This document shows, one piece after another, positions 33,457-41,279 of a stretch of DNA of 41,576 nt. The position numbers were made by a program, and so were the translations under genes. Under the pieces are notes generated by a model. The model was not told the DNA's origin. It saw only the letters and a program-made list of their open reading frames with translations, and did not search any database. Positions within the stretch are counted from its first letter, which is position 1. Every line of letters starts with the position of its first letter. The stretch lies in the NCBI GenBank assembly GCA_947258905.1, contig CAMYKF010000675.1:1-41576 (forward strand), in the 5' to 3' direction. This DNA is from an uncultured Pirellulaceae bacterium. GTDB lineage: Bacteria; Planctomycetota; Planctomycetia; Pirellulales; Pirellulaceae.

Positions 33457-34317
33457 TCATTTCCTGATGACTGACAGCACCTCGCTAACGTCAATCAGCA
33501 CGCGTCGGTTATCCTCAGTCTCCACAAGGACTTGCTGAGCCAGAATCTCGTGGCCCAGCACCTTGCCCTGTCCCATATTTGTGACCACCCGGGCACCCAC
33601 TCGCGGCAATTCCTTTTGCATTTGCTCGTAAGTATCGTACTCATATCGCAGACAACATTTCAGCCGACCGCAGCGACCCGATATCTTGGTGGGATCCAGC
33701 GTGGCCTTCTGGATTTTTGCCATCTTCATGGACACGGGCGGCATGGACGTCAAATGGGTGTTGCAGCAAACCGGTTTGCCGCAGTCTCCGTAATCGGCCA
33801 GCAATCTGGCCTCGTCCCTGACTCCGATCTGACGCATTTCAATTCGCGTCTGGAACTCTCCTGCGAGGGATTTAACAAGCTCCCGAAAGTCGATACGCTG
33901 CTCGGCCAAATAGTAGACGACGATCCGCTCGCCTCCAAACAAATGTTCAAGGTCAACCAGCTTCATGTCAAGTTTGAACTTGTCGATATGCTCCTGGCAA
34001 GTCTTGAGTTTCTCGTCGCGGCCGGATTGCAGCCAGGTATATTCGTTGAGGTCGTCGTCGGTCATTTCCCGCAGAATCTGGCCAGTGGGTGGCTCATCCA
34101 GGTGCGATAGTGCGTCGTCGCTGGCCTCGCACAAAACCATGCCCGTTTCCAGACCTCGGTTGGTCCGCGCAATCACACTCATGCCGCGACGATAATCCTC
34201 CCGCTTGCCGCGCGTGTGGAAGATACCCAGGGAGCGCATCGAGCCATAACGCACGACGTACCTGGACACTTGTTTTTCTGGCTGCGGATCGCCGGACATG
34301 TCGCCGTTGTTCGTCAT
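33457..34317 (-). CDS. PSP1-domain protein of the RicT (YaaT) family
   Basis: In Bacillus subtilis RicT joins the RicA-RicF-RicT complex, which carries Fe-S clusters and helps RNase Y process some transcripts. The 286-residue product has the PSP1 core and the two Cys clusters typical of RicT: DYGDCGKPVCCNTHL and SGRCGRLKCCLRYEY. Between and before them are EHLFGGERIVVYYLAEQRID and FQTRIEMRQIGVRDEARLL. The Cys clusters fit an iron-sulfur site. The start is ATG 34317, 2 bp after the SEC-C gene's stop, so the two form a tight operon. RicA and RicF are not visible here, so the partner set may be different in this lineage. Confidence 0.92.
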   Translation of the reverse strand: MTNNGDMSGDPQPEKQVSRYVVRYGSMRSLGIFHTRGKREDYRRGMSVIARTNRGLETGMVLCEASDDALSHLDEPPTGQILREMTDDDLNEYTWLQSGRDEKLKTCQEHIDKFKLDMKLVDLEHLFGGERIVVYYLAEQRIDFRELVKSLAGEFQTRIEMRQIGVRDEARLLADYGDCGKPVCCNTHLTSMPPVSMKMAKIQKATLDPTKISGRCGRLKCCLRYEYDTYEQMQKELPRVGARVVTNMGQGKVLGHEILAQQVLVETEDNRRVLIDVSEVLSVIRK

Positions 34318-34319
34318 TT

Positions 34320-36461
34320 CTAGTCAGGCAGCCACAACTTTGATTTGCCGGGCTCTGCGGATTCAGCGGCCGGTTCGCCGGGCGTCCAGATCTGGTTTTC
34401 GGCCCCGGTCGCTACCGGTTCCGGTTCGCCGGGCGGCTGGTCACGCATGCTGCCGTCGGGACCCATGATGCCGAAGCGCTGCAGAACCGACGCCAGCCGG
34501 TATTGGGTGCGTGGTTCACGCAAATGGCCTGCCTGCAAGACGCGGAGTAATTCCTGACAACCATCGGGCCGGTTGCGTTCCAGCCGCAATTCCAGTTCGT
34601 CCACCAGCAAGTCACCGATCGGTCGATCGGCGGCTGCCGCGTGTTGCCGTGCCTTGTGCATCAAGTGCAAGGCCTCGTCGGTATCCACGGTCAACCGCGC
34701 CAACATGCCGTAGACCATTTCAAAGCGGATAAACTTCTCCATCTCGGGCCGCGACAGGATTACCGGAGCCGCCGAGCGCAATACACGCAAATTGCCGGCG
34801 CTGCTGGCCATCACGTAGGCCTTGATCAGGAATTCATCCGGCAGATTATCGAAATCAAGTCGCTGGACCTGAATTGGCGACAGGTAATCCAGATCCACCT
34901 CGCTGCCGGTAATCGGCTGCGGCTCGGGCAGACCCAGGTGCTGCCGCAGCCGATTGAAATCGAAACTGTCCACCGCCTGCGCATCAGCTCCCTGCTCCAG
35001 CAGCAGCACCAGGGCTTCGACGTCCAGTTGCGCATCCCGGTCGTTGGCAACTTCCGCGGGCGTGCGATCACCCAGAGGAATAAACGGGATGTTTGGCCAG
35101 ATTTCCAGATACTCGCGGACCCGCTGCCGCTGTACGAATTCCTGACGCTGCTCCAGCGTCATGTCCTCTGGCAAGTGCCACTTGAAACTCATGGCATGAT
35201 CCAGCACGCCTACCTGCTGAACCACTTCGTCGGTCAGACGCTGGCCCAGAGTATCGCCGAACACATCCTGCAGCCGGGTGTGAATGTCGTCGAACTGGTC
35301 ATCACAGACGACGAATGTCTCGAGGCGGGCCGGACGATCGGTTTCCCGACCGTAGACCAGCATTTCACCAATCACGCGTGGAAAATCGTCCTCGTCGGCA
35401 GCGGCGAGGCTGGCGACGGCGTCCTTGTCCAGCAACAGGTAGCCAGCCACCGGTGGCGGTGCATTGTCATCGATAAAGTGATGACTGAACAGCGAACCGG
35501 TTCTGATGCGCAGGCTGGAAACAGCGGTCTCATTAAACTTGTCAGTGTCCGACAGTGCGTAGGTCGTCCTGATGAATTCATGGCTGCCTGTGATCGGCTG
35601 GTCGTCAATCAGCAGCGACATGGCCCGCGCTTCCACGGCTTCGTCGTGATCCACGCCCGGCAATTCGGACAGTTCCCGGAACGCGGCACTCCCACTCATC
35701 GTATCGCCCAGGTTCATCGACCACGTGGCAATGGCCCGCACAATGGCCGGCTGGCCGGGATACTCGGCGTCCAGCTTGCTGGCGATGATGCGCGCCGCAC
35801 GCCAGCGACCGCGTTCAGCAAACAAGGCGGCATTGAGGAAGCGGTCCGCCCACGGCTGGTTCTCTTCATGGCCTGTCAGGACAACCGGGAACTCGGACTT
35901 CAACAACAACGGTACTTCAGGAGAACTGAATGTCTGCAGCACCAGTTGGCCGGTCACTTCATCCTCGCCGTCACGCATACGCGATGCGAAAATCAGATGC
36001 GCCCGTCCTGCCACGACATCGCCATGGGACATCAACATCATCCCCACGATGCGGAAGGCATTGCCCAGAATCAGCGGCACGCCACTGGTCGGCGCCACTT
36101 CCAGCGCATCCTGCAGCGCATCGACGGCGTCATCGGTGCGTCCTTCGGCGGCCATCAACAAGGCGTGATGCGCGTAGCCAGTCGGATTGTCCGGATGTTC
36201 ACGCAGGAACGCTGCGTTGACTTCGTTGGCTTGCGCGTACTCTTTCAGGTTGATCAGCAAATGTGTCTTTAACACCGAGAGGCAGGCCCGCGGCCCCGAC
36301 TTGTCCAGCAACCGATCGACCTTTTCCAGCGCGGCAACATGCTGTTTACCGCGGGTCAGGTTCAGGATCTGATCCAGATCATGCACAATGTCCTTGGCGC
36401 AACAGAACTTGATTTTCTTGCCAGAATGACAAGGGCAGGGTTGATAGATATCGATATCCAT
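34320..36461 (-). CDS. Large SEC-C motif protein with TPR-like repeats
   Basis: The 713-residue product opens with a SEC-C zinc motif (CPCHSGKKIKFCC, about residues 9-21), the same kind of motif found at the end of SecA. Next come helical pairs like TPRs (LEKVDRLLDKSGPRACLSVL; AHHALLMAAEGRTDDAVDAL; DALEVAPTSGVPLILGNAFR), a long middle with few recognisable features (LLLDKDAVASLAAADEDDFP, HLPEDMTLEQRQEFVQRQRV) and a C-terminal helical region. The tail is Pro/Glu/Ala-rich. No enzyme motif is visible. It may be a scaffold protein; the precise function is unknown. It precedes ricT by 2 bp. Confidence 0.88.
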   Translation of the reverse strand: MDIDIYQPCPCHSGKKIKFCCAKDIVHDLDQILNLTRGKQHVAALEKVDRLLDKSGPRACLSVLKTHLLINLKEYAQANEVNAAFLREHPDNPTGYAHHALLMAAEGRTDDAVDALQDALEVAPTSGVPLILGNAFRIVGMMLMSHGDVVAGRAHLIFASRMRDGEDEVTGQLVLQTFSSPEVPLLLKSEFPVVLTGHEENQPWADRFLNAALFAERGRWRAARIIASKLDAEYPGQPAIVRAIATWSMNLGDTMSGSAAFRELSELPGVDHDEAVEARAMSLLIDDQPITGSHEFIRTTYALSDTDKFNETAVSSLRIRTGSLFSHHFIDDNAPPPVAGYLLLDKDAVASLAAADEDDFPRVIGEMLVYGRETDRPARLETFVVCDDQFDDIHTRLQDVFGDTLGQRLTDEVVQQVGVLDHAMSFKWHLPEDMTLEQRQEFVQRQRVREYLEIWPNIPFIPLGDRTPAEVANDRDAQLDVEALVLLLEQGADAQAVDSFDFNRLRQHLGLPEPQPITGSEVDLDYLSPIQVQRLDFDNLPDEFLIKAYVMASSAGNLRVLRSAAPVILSRPEMEKFIRFEMVYGMLARLTVDTDEALHLMHKARQHAAAADRPIGDLLVDELELRLERNRPDGCQELLRVLQAGHLREPRTQYRLASVLQRFGIMGPDGSMRDQPPGEPEPVATGAENQIWTPGEPAAESAEPGKSKLWLPD

Positions 36462-36591
36462 AATGGTCGATTCTGAATTTGATCTCGAAAAAGCAGGGAT
36501 GAGTTCCCAACTTTGAATTTATGACATTCAGAGATCAAAAGATACCCTTGGAACGCCTGCCCGGGCGGGTTCAGGGGAGGGTTGAGCGAAT

Positions 36592-37686
36592 TCAGCGGCG
36601 ACGCAACAGCCGGCCCGCCCACGGCTGAACCCGGCGAAAACCACGCAACATACAGCGAGACAAAGGGCCACCGATGGCGACCCGGTATCGGTAACGCATC
36701 CTCGATTCGTTGCACCACCTGGCCACCGCAGGACTGAGCACCCCCATGGTGTCAACGGTTGCCACGTCGCGTGACTCGTGCCAGTGCTTGAGCTGCAGAT
36801 AAAGCAACAGCTGCCCAGGGCTGAACTCGGCAAAGTCCGGATCGAAACTTACCTTGTGCGAGTGCCAGGTCGATTTGGCGGTGCAGCCGATTTCAAATGC
36901 CACGCGTAGCTGGCCCACCTTGAGGAATTGGATCTCCAGCATGCCGGCCGCGGCCAGCTCCCTGCAACATGCGATGTAGAACTGGCGACAATCCTCGTTG
37001 GCAATCAGGGAACTGCCCTCGCAGCCCTTCCAACTCCGATCCTCCATTGCCAGGGCCTGGCCAAGTAACTGCTCCAGTTCCCAATCATCATCAAACCGGT
37101 GAAACCGTTCGAACTCGACTGGTCCCAGTTGTTGTAACCGACGCAGGCTGCGACGCATGTGCTTGCGATGGTTTTTGGAAAGCGAAGCAAGGTACTCGTC
37201 CCAGCTGTCCTGAATCCGTACCAGCCCGGTCTCGAAATTCGGCTGGCGCAGCACCTCGCATCCCTCTCGCCTGAGCGCCGCAATCAACTGCACGACTCCC
37301 GGCGTCTCCACCAGTCCTTCCAGAAACAGGAAGGACGCGGGCAAACCACTGATTTGAAATGCGAGCTGGTCAAAGGTCTCCTCGCTGGCCAGATGGCGGT
37401 CCACCAGCAAATCGGCGCATTGCATCCACGGATTGGAAGCCAGTCGAAAACACGGGACGTTGCCCGACATACGCGCTGCGGTCAAGGGCAGGGCAGCGGT
37501 CCAGCGATCTTGCGAAACAGACCGGACAATCACCGGCGAATCACCGTTGCCGAACGTCTGTTGCCAATTGGCCAAACAGGCGGAGCGCAACATCGGCGAT
37601 GTGACGCCGCTGCGTTGCCACAAATCATCCAGCGCCTGCGATTCTCGCAGGGCATCGATCGACGGTACAGACAGTTTTTGAATCAT
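36592..37686 (-). CDS. GNAT/FemAB-like acetyltransferase (CelD/BcsL type)
   Basis: Proteins of this type, with a tandem GNAT-like fold, transfer acyl or aminoacyl groups and are often encoded with exopolysaccharide genes. The 364-residue product shows WQQTFGNGDSPVIV, SLSKNHRKHMRRSLRRLQQL (the basic helix common in this family), then CRQFYIACCRELAAAGMLEI, KVGQLRVAFEIGCTAKSTWH and the SFDPDFAEFSPGQLLLYLQL segment, where FemAB-like enzymes carry their acyl-CoA or tRNA-binding region. The start is ATG 37686, 21 bp after the previous gene's stop, so it closes a three-gene operon. Substrate is not known. Confidence 0.85.
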   Translation of the reverse strand: MIQKLSVPSIDALRESQALDDLWQRSGVTSPMLRSACLANWQQTFGNGDSPVIVRSVSQDRWTAALPLTAARMSGNVPCFRLASNPWMQCADLLVDRHLASEETFDQLAFQISGLPASFLFLEGLVETPGVVQLIAALRREGCEVLRQPNFETGLVRIQDSWDEYLASLSKNHRKHMRRSLRRLQQLGPVEFERFHRFDDDWELEQLLGQALAMEDRSWKGCEGSSLIANEDCRQFYIACCRELAAAGMLEIQFLKVGQLRVAFEIGCTAKSTWHSHKVSFDPDFAEFSPGQLLLYLQLKHWHESRDVATVDTMGVLSPAVARWCNESRMRYRYRVAIGGPLSRCMLRGFRRVQPWAGRLLRRR

Positions 37687-37707
37687 GGTCGCCCGGGTCA
37701 GGAATTA

Positions 37708-38829
37708 CTAATGAGAAGAACGGCCGGTCATCGTTTGCGTCCAGTCACGAAATTGCCGGCCGGCATTCCACAGTGAACTGCGGACACGCGGCATCCAGCG
37801 GTCGGGGACGATTCGCGTTCGCCACAGCGGCGCGCGTGTGGCTTTCCAGCGGGATTTGTACACTTCGTCTCCACGCAGGAAATCAAACCAGCGGAATCCG
37901 CGTTCGATTGATGCCTGAATCGCCCAGGTAAAGTTAATGTGACCAGGTTCCAGCGACAGATATTCCGGGTCCATGCCCGTTTGGTACATGAAAACCGAGT
38001 CTCCCGCGATGAATTCAAGATTGGCAGTGATCGGGCGGCCCTTGTAATGCACCAGATTGATCTGGGAATGTGCGGATTCAGCCAGTCGCAGCGAGGCTGT
38101 TTGCAGAAACCGTTCAAAGTGCGGGTCGGCGAAACATCCGGGCTGTCCCAGACTCTGCCGACGCATTTGATGCAGGTCGGCAAAGATTGGCCAGGCACGT
38201 TGCAACTGTTTTGGCGTCAGGAAGACCTCGCCGGAAAATTCCGCGTTGGCCAGTCGCTTTTCCGCCTTGCGTGTCTTGCGACGAAATGACCTGTGCAACG
38301 TCGCTTCGTATTCGTGCCAGTCGGCTGGCAGTGCCGATCGCCAGGTGCCGCCGATTTCGTGCATCACCACACTCGCGTTGCGGCATGCGGCGGCCTCGTG
38401 CAACAACTGGATGGCGGGGTCGGTGGCCAGGTGCCCTTCAATCTCGAACAGATCCACGTCAGCAAACAACTCATGTACGTCGCGGCCCAGCATCAATCGT
38501 CCCAATGCAACGATCACCGGTGCCGTAAAACCTGGACGGATCGCCAGACTGACGTAATCGCTGCAGGCGGAGCCGCTGGCCAGCGTTTGAATCACCCTTC
38601 CGCGAGCCGGCGAAGTCGACTTGTACCACGGCGCTATGCCAACCCAGTGACCACGATCATCTTCGAACACAACGATGGCCAGTTCTCCACCGCTGCAATA
38701 CTGTTCCCACCAGCTGAACATCCATTCCCAGCGATGAAATACGCGATCGCCCGCCAGCTCATTCCAGCGCTGGCGACACCCGCGGAATTCATCGAATTCG
38801 GTAATCAGTCTTGTTTGCAATCTCGACAT
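37708..38829 (-). CDS. GNAT/FemAB-like acetyltransferase, second copy
   Basis: The 373-residue product starts at ATG 38829 (MSRLQTRLITEF), 5 bp after the acyltransferase stop; the frame is open further upstream but that extends into the previous gene. It has the same build as the next gene: WMFSWWEQYCSGGELAIVVF, the basic helix TLHRSFRRKTRKAEKRLANA, then INLVHYKGRPITANLEFIAG and YQTGMDPEYLSLEPGHINFT and a C-terminal FRWFDFLRGDEVYKSRW. This last block is typical of the CelD/BcsL-like acetyltransferases. The two GNAT genes look like diverged paralogues, although I did not align them fully. It probably modifies a surface glycan together with the acyltransferase-3 encoded just upstream. Confidence 0.86.
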   Translation of the reverse strand: MSRLQTRLITEFDEFRGCRQRWNELAGDRVFHRWEWMFSWWEQYCSGGELAIVVFEDDRGHWVGIAPWYKSTSPARGRVIQTLASGSACSDYVSLAIRPGFTAPVIVALGRLMLGRDVHELFADVDLFEIEGHLATDPAIQLLHEAAACRNASVVMHEIGGTWRSALPADWHEYEATLHRSFRRKTRKAEKRLANAEFSGEVFLTPKQLQRAWPIFADLHQMRRQSLGQPGCFADPHFERFLQTASLRLAESAHSQINLVHYKGRPITANLEFIAGDSVFMYQTGMDPEYLSLEPGHINFTWAIQASIERGFRWFDFLRGDEVYKSRWKATRAPLWRTRIVPDRWMPRVRSSLWNAGRQFRDWTQTMTGRSSH

Positions 38830-38834
38830 GGCAA

Positions 38835-39965
38835 TCAATCGTTGGGAGCCGCGCGTCTGGCAGCCTTGAATCGCGCGATGGCCGGAGTGCGTGCCGCCTG
38901 CACTTCGCGAAAAGCGGCCCACCGTTTGCGCAGGTAGCTGGTTAGCGGCATCTCGATCTTGTACGTCACCACCGCCGACACCGCGATGACAAACAGGATT
39001 CCCGCGACCATTGACAACTGGGGCGACAAACCGGCCTGATTCACATGCCAGATAAACACACAGCCCAGGTTGTTGTGCATCAAATACAGGGCGTAGGAAA
39101 TTGTGCTGATAAATACCAGGGGCCTCATTCGCAACAAGGGCACACGCCCCCAGGCACTGAAGGCCAACAGGACAAACAGAATCAGGGTCGCGGCCGGATT
39201 GTGATCGTGACGATCCACCACATGGAAGACAACGATACTGGCCACGATTCCCAGCGCATGCAGGGTCGGGTTGCCACGTTTGTTCTTGATCTCATTCAAG
39301 AGGATCCCGATGGTGAACAGCGGCAAATATTCCAGAATCAGCAAATCGCGCGACGTCGTCATCCAGGCCATCCAGGTCGCGTCGTGCGGCCTGGCCGACA
39401 GGAAGTTGATCGACAAACATGTCACCAACGACAACGCCAGCAACCACATGACCGTGCGGAAAGGCGTCTCCAGCGCTCCGGTCATGAACATCAGCAAAAT
39501 CATGCCGTAAAACAAAACCTCGACCTGCAGCGTCCACGTCACCGGCTCCATGCACTCGTAACCAAGCAGGTTGGGCATGATGGTCAGATTCGCTGCAATC
39601 TGATCGCCAGTAAATGCGGCGACCGTTAACGGGGCCAACCCGATGATCAGCAAGTTGATCACGATCACCGACCAGTAGGAGGGGCAGATGCGAATGATGC
39701 GGCTGGCCAGGAAATCCGCCGACTTGCGTTTCTTCAGCAGCGTCATGGCGTTGACAAATCCGCTGAGCATGAAGAACAACTGGACGCCGTATTTCCCGAA
39801 CGGGAACTCAAATCCCAGCGGCGACGTATAACCGTACTTGACCGCATACACGTGCGTGAAATGAAACAGCACGAGGTTCAGGGCCGCCAGCGCTCGTAGC
39901 GAATCCAGTTCGACAATCCGTTTGGTTTTTTTGACCGCGGGGGCGGACTGGGCGGGCTGGGACAT
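38835..39965 (-). CDS. Membrane acyltransferase, acyltransferase-3 family (OatA/WecH-like)
   Basis: Acyltransferase-3 proteins are integral membrane enzymes that move acyl groups, usually acetyl, across the membrane to sugars of surface glycans. The 376-residue product starts at ATG 39965 (MSQPAQSAPAVKKTK); the longer frame to 40082 has no homologous look. It shows the family N-terminus VELDSLRALAALNLVLFHF (catalytic-type His in the first helix), GVQLFFMLSGFVNAMTLL, then about ten hydrophobic helices with ISTISYALYLMHNNLG near the end and a basic C-terminal tail. It is the first gene of an operon with two GNAT/FemAB-like genes (gaps 5 and 21 bp), pointing to polysaccharide or lipid acylation at the cell surface. 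Confidence 0.92.
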   Translation of the reverse strand: MSQPAQSAPAVKKTKRIVELDSLRALAALNLVLFHFTHVYAVKYGYTSPLGFEFPFGKYGVQLFFMLSGFVNAMTLLKKRKSADFLASRIIRICPSYWSVIVINLLIIGLAPLTVAAFTGDQIAANLTIMPNLLGYECMEPVTWTLQVEVLFYGMILLMFMTGALETPFRTVMWLLALSLVTCLSINFLSARPHDATWMAWMTTSRDLLILEYLPLFTIGILLNEIKNKRGNPTLHALGIVASIVVFHVVDRHDHNPAATLILFVLLAFSAWGRVPLLRMRPLVFISTISYALYLMHNNLGCVFIWHVNQAGLSPQLSMVAGILFVIAVSAVVTYKIEMPLTSYLRKRWAAFREVQAARTPAIARFKAARRAAPND

Positions 39966-40324
39966 GGCTGGCTGGAGAAGGGCGGGCGGGTTGCGGCACT
40001 CTGCAAGCGGGTTCAGGCGAAACAACTTGCAAATGCCAGACCGCAGCAGTCGTTGGCAGCAGGACGTCCGATGAGCCGGCAAAACGCGGGTGTCTTGGCC
40101 GGCCCGAAATTGACCAGGATTCCAATGTTGCCAAAACGCAACATGCTCGCCCCAAATGTGACCACCTCTGCATACACAATGCAGCGACCCGCAGGCTTCC
40201 GATTTTGGCTAATCGGGCTGGTTTGTTTCGTTTGATAGCGTGCCCACGATTGCCACTGCTGACAAATCCGCTTTTGACAGAAAAATCTATTGACCCCGTT
40301 GTGACGATTCACTAATTTTCGCGA
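39966..40324. other. Non-coding region upstream of the acyltransferase operon
   Basis: I see no credible gene here. The region must contain the promoter of the minus-strand acyltransferase operon, but I could not define it. Its right end holds the promoter-like element for the candidate RNA that follows. Confidence 0.5.
40290..40318 (+). promoter_or_regulatory. Candidate promoter of the structured RNA
   Basis: TTGACC at 40290-40295 (five of six -35 matches) is followed after 17 bp by TAATTT at 40313-40318, a poor -10. A start site would fall near 40325, exactly where the first hairpin of the candidate RNA begins. TTGACA at 40274-40279 is an alternative -35. Confidence 0.4.
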
Positions 40325-40589
40325 GTTGTTTGGGAGTTACCCAAAAACAAAAGCCAATTCGAAACACGGATTGGATCCAGCGTTAATGGCATTATGGTTT
40401 TTCGGCCACGCTAATACTGGAATCGGCGGATCAGCAAGGAAGCAACATTCGCCGAGGACAATTGACACTTGATCCAATCCTTGGTTGATCAGGGCACGGA
40501 AGCTCCTGATCCACCGTCCAATCGCTCTCGGACCAACTTCAGTGTTCCTCAGCCCCCCTTGGAACTCTGGGTTACCGAGAGCCTTTTTT
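40325..40589 (+). ncRNA. Candidate structured RNA of unknown family
   Basis: Six helices follow one another with no coding potential. (1) 40326-40350: TTGTTTGGG/CCCAAA..CAA. (2) An outer 10-bp stem 40368-40377/40471-40480 (GGATTGGATC/GATCCAATCC). (3) Inside it, 40379-40390/40405-40412 (AGCG, then TGGC, with GCCACGCT). (4) Also inside it, 40423-40428/40450-40455 (TCGGCG/CGCCGA), making a three-way junction. (5) 40487-40493/40505-40511 (GATCAGG/CCTGATC), extendable by GGT/ACC. (6) A bulged terminator hairpin with T6. The 5' strand of helix 2 can instead pair with 40517-40523 (GATTGGA/TCCAATC) beside the terminator. It may be a stand-alone small RNA or a leader controlling the zinc-ribbon gene that starts at 40685. 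I matched it to no known class. Confidence 0.5.
40524..40589 (+). terminator. Intrinsic terminator ending the candidate RNA
   Basis: The perfect 8-bp outer stem GCTCTCGG/CCGAGAGC (40524-40531 with 40575-40582) continues inward through AAC/GTT, CAG/CTG and GTTCC/GGAAC with small bulges, 19 pairs in all. It is followed by TTTTTT at 40584-40589. Confidence 0.7.
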
Positions 40590-40684
40590 ATGCGCCGACC
40601 TGATTCTGGAGCTTGCCAGGCCCGTTTGTGGCCTATGTTTTGGCAGTCGCACCAATCCGTTTTGACTGGCCCGGAAAACTAATC

Positions 40685-41191
40685 ATGAACGACACCGGTT
40701 TTCATTCGCCGGAAGATGACGTGGTCTTTCTCGATCGCCTGGTTGGCCTGCCCTGCCCCAAATGCCAGGGCGAGTTGGTTATTGCATCTGCCAGCGGTCT
40801 AAAGATCGCCGGCTGCCAGCAGTGCCACGGTCTGCTGCTGCAAAAAAACGTGATGGCGGGTTTGATCCGCAATCGACGGGCGACCTGGCCCGGCGAAGAC
40901 GCCAATCCGCGACCGGTCGATCCGGACGAACTGCGGGAAAGCTGTTATTGCGTGGCCTGCGAGCAAGAAATGGAAACGCATATCTATGGCGGACCGGGAA
41001 ACGTCATCATCGATTCCTGTGCCCAGTGCGGGCTAGCATGGCTGGATGTCACCGAGTTGCGTCGCATCACCGAAGCACCCGGCAATCGCGACTGCACGGC
41101 CGGCGATCTGGCAGGTCTGGATGCCCACATGCTGGACCGCAGTGAGATTACCTGGGCAGCATTCGTCGAGGCATTCGTCGAGGCGTTTTAG
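40685..41191 (+). CDS. Zinc-ribbon (zf-TFIIB-like) protein
   Basis: The 168-residue product has four Cys-x2-Cys knuckles in two pairs: CPKC with CQQC, and CVAC with CAQC. These form two zinc ribbons of the zf-TFIIB kind (VIASASGLKIAGCQQCHGLL and NVIIDSCAQCGLAWLDVTEL). The function of such proteins is not known; DNA, RNA or protein binding are all possible. The start is ATG 40685; the frame is open up to 40613 but only from a weak start. The C-terminus ends AFVEAFVEAF, produced by a 12-bp tandem duplication. It lies 95 bp after the T run of the candidate RNA, so it could be controlled by it. Confidence 0.86.
   Translation: MNDTGFHSPEDDVVFLDRLVGLPCPKCQGELVIASASGLKIAGCQQCHGLLLQKNVMAGLIRNRRATWPGEDANPRPVDPDELRESCYCVACEQEMETHIYGGPGNVIIDSCAQCGLAWLDVTELRRITEAPGNRDCTAGDLAGLDAHMLDRSEITWAAFVEAFVEAF
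41159..41182 (+). repeat. 12-bp in-frame tandem duplication
   Basis: gcattcgtcgag at 41159-41170 is repeated exactly at 41171-41182, adding four residues (AFVE) to the end of the zinc-ribbon protein while keeping the frame. Confidence 0.85.
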
Positions 41192-41279
41192 CTATTGCGA
41201 GGCGTGGCCAAACTCAGCGGACATGTTCCCGGCTGACGCTTCGAGTCCCCGTGTTCCATCTCAGCGACACCCTGTTTGC

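Noticed and set aside
34641..36272. Long open frame (543 codons) on the plus strand opposite the SEC-C gene
   Set aside because: It lacks any domain, is His/Gln-rich in the way antisense frames of GC-rich genes are, and the minus strand has a clear protein with a SEC-C motif.
36462..36591. Gap between the SEC-C gene start and the GNAT gene end as a possible small gene
   Set aside because: No start, ribosome site or conserved protein pattern was visible in the 130 bases.
40013..40312. Minus-strand frame of 99 codons in the 40-kb intergenic region
   Set aside because: No ribosome site or domain and it overlaps the promoter-like region of the candidate RNA.
40430..40446. GGAAGCAA motif resembling the SRP RNA tip loop
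   Set aside because: The paired strands on each side do not give the SRP helix-8 internal loops; the match is only to the GGAAG core.
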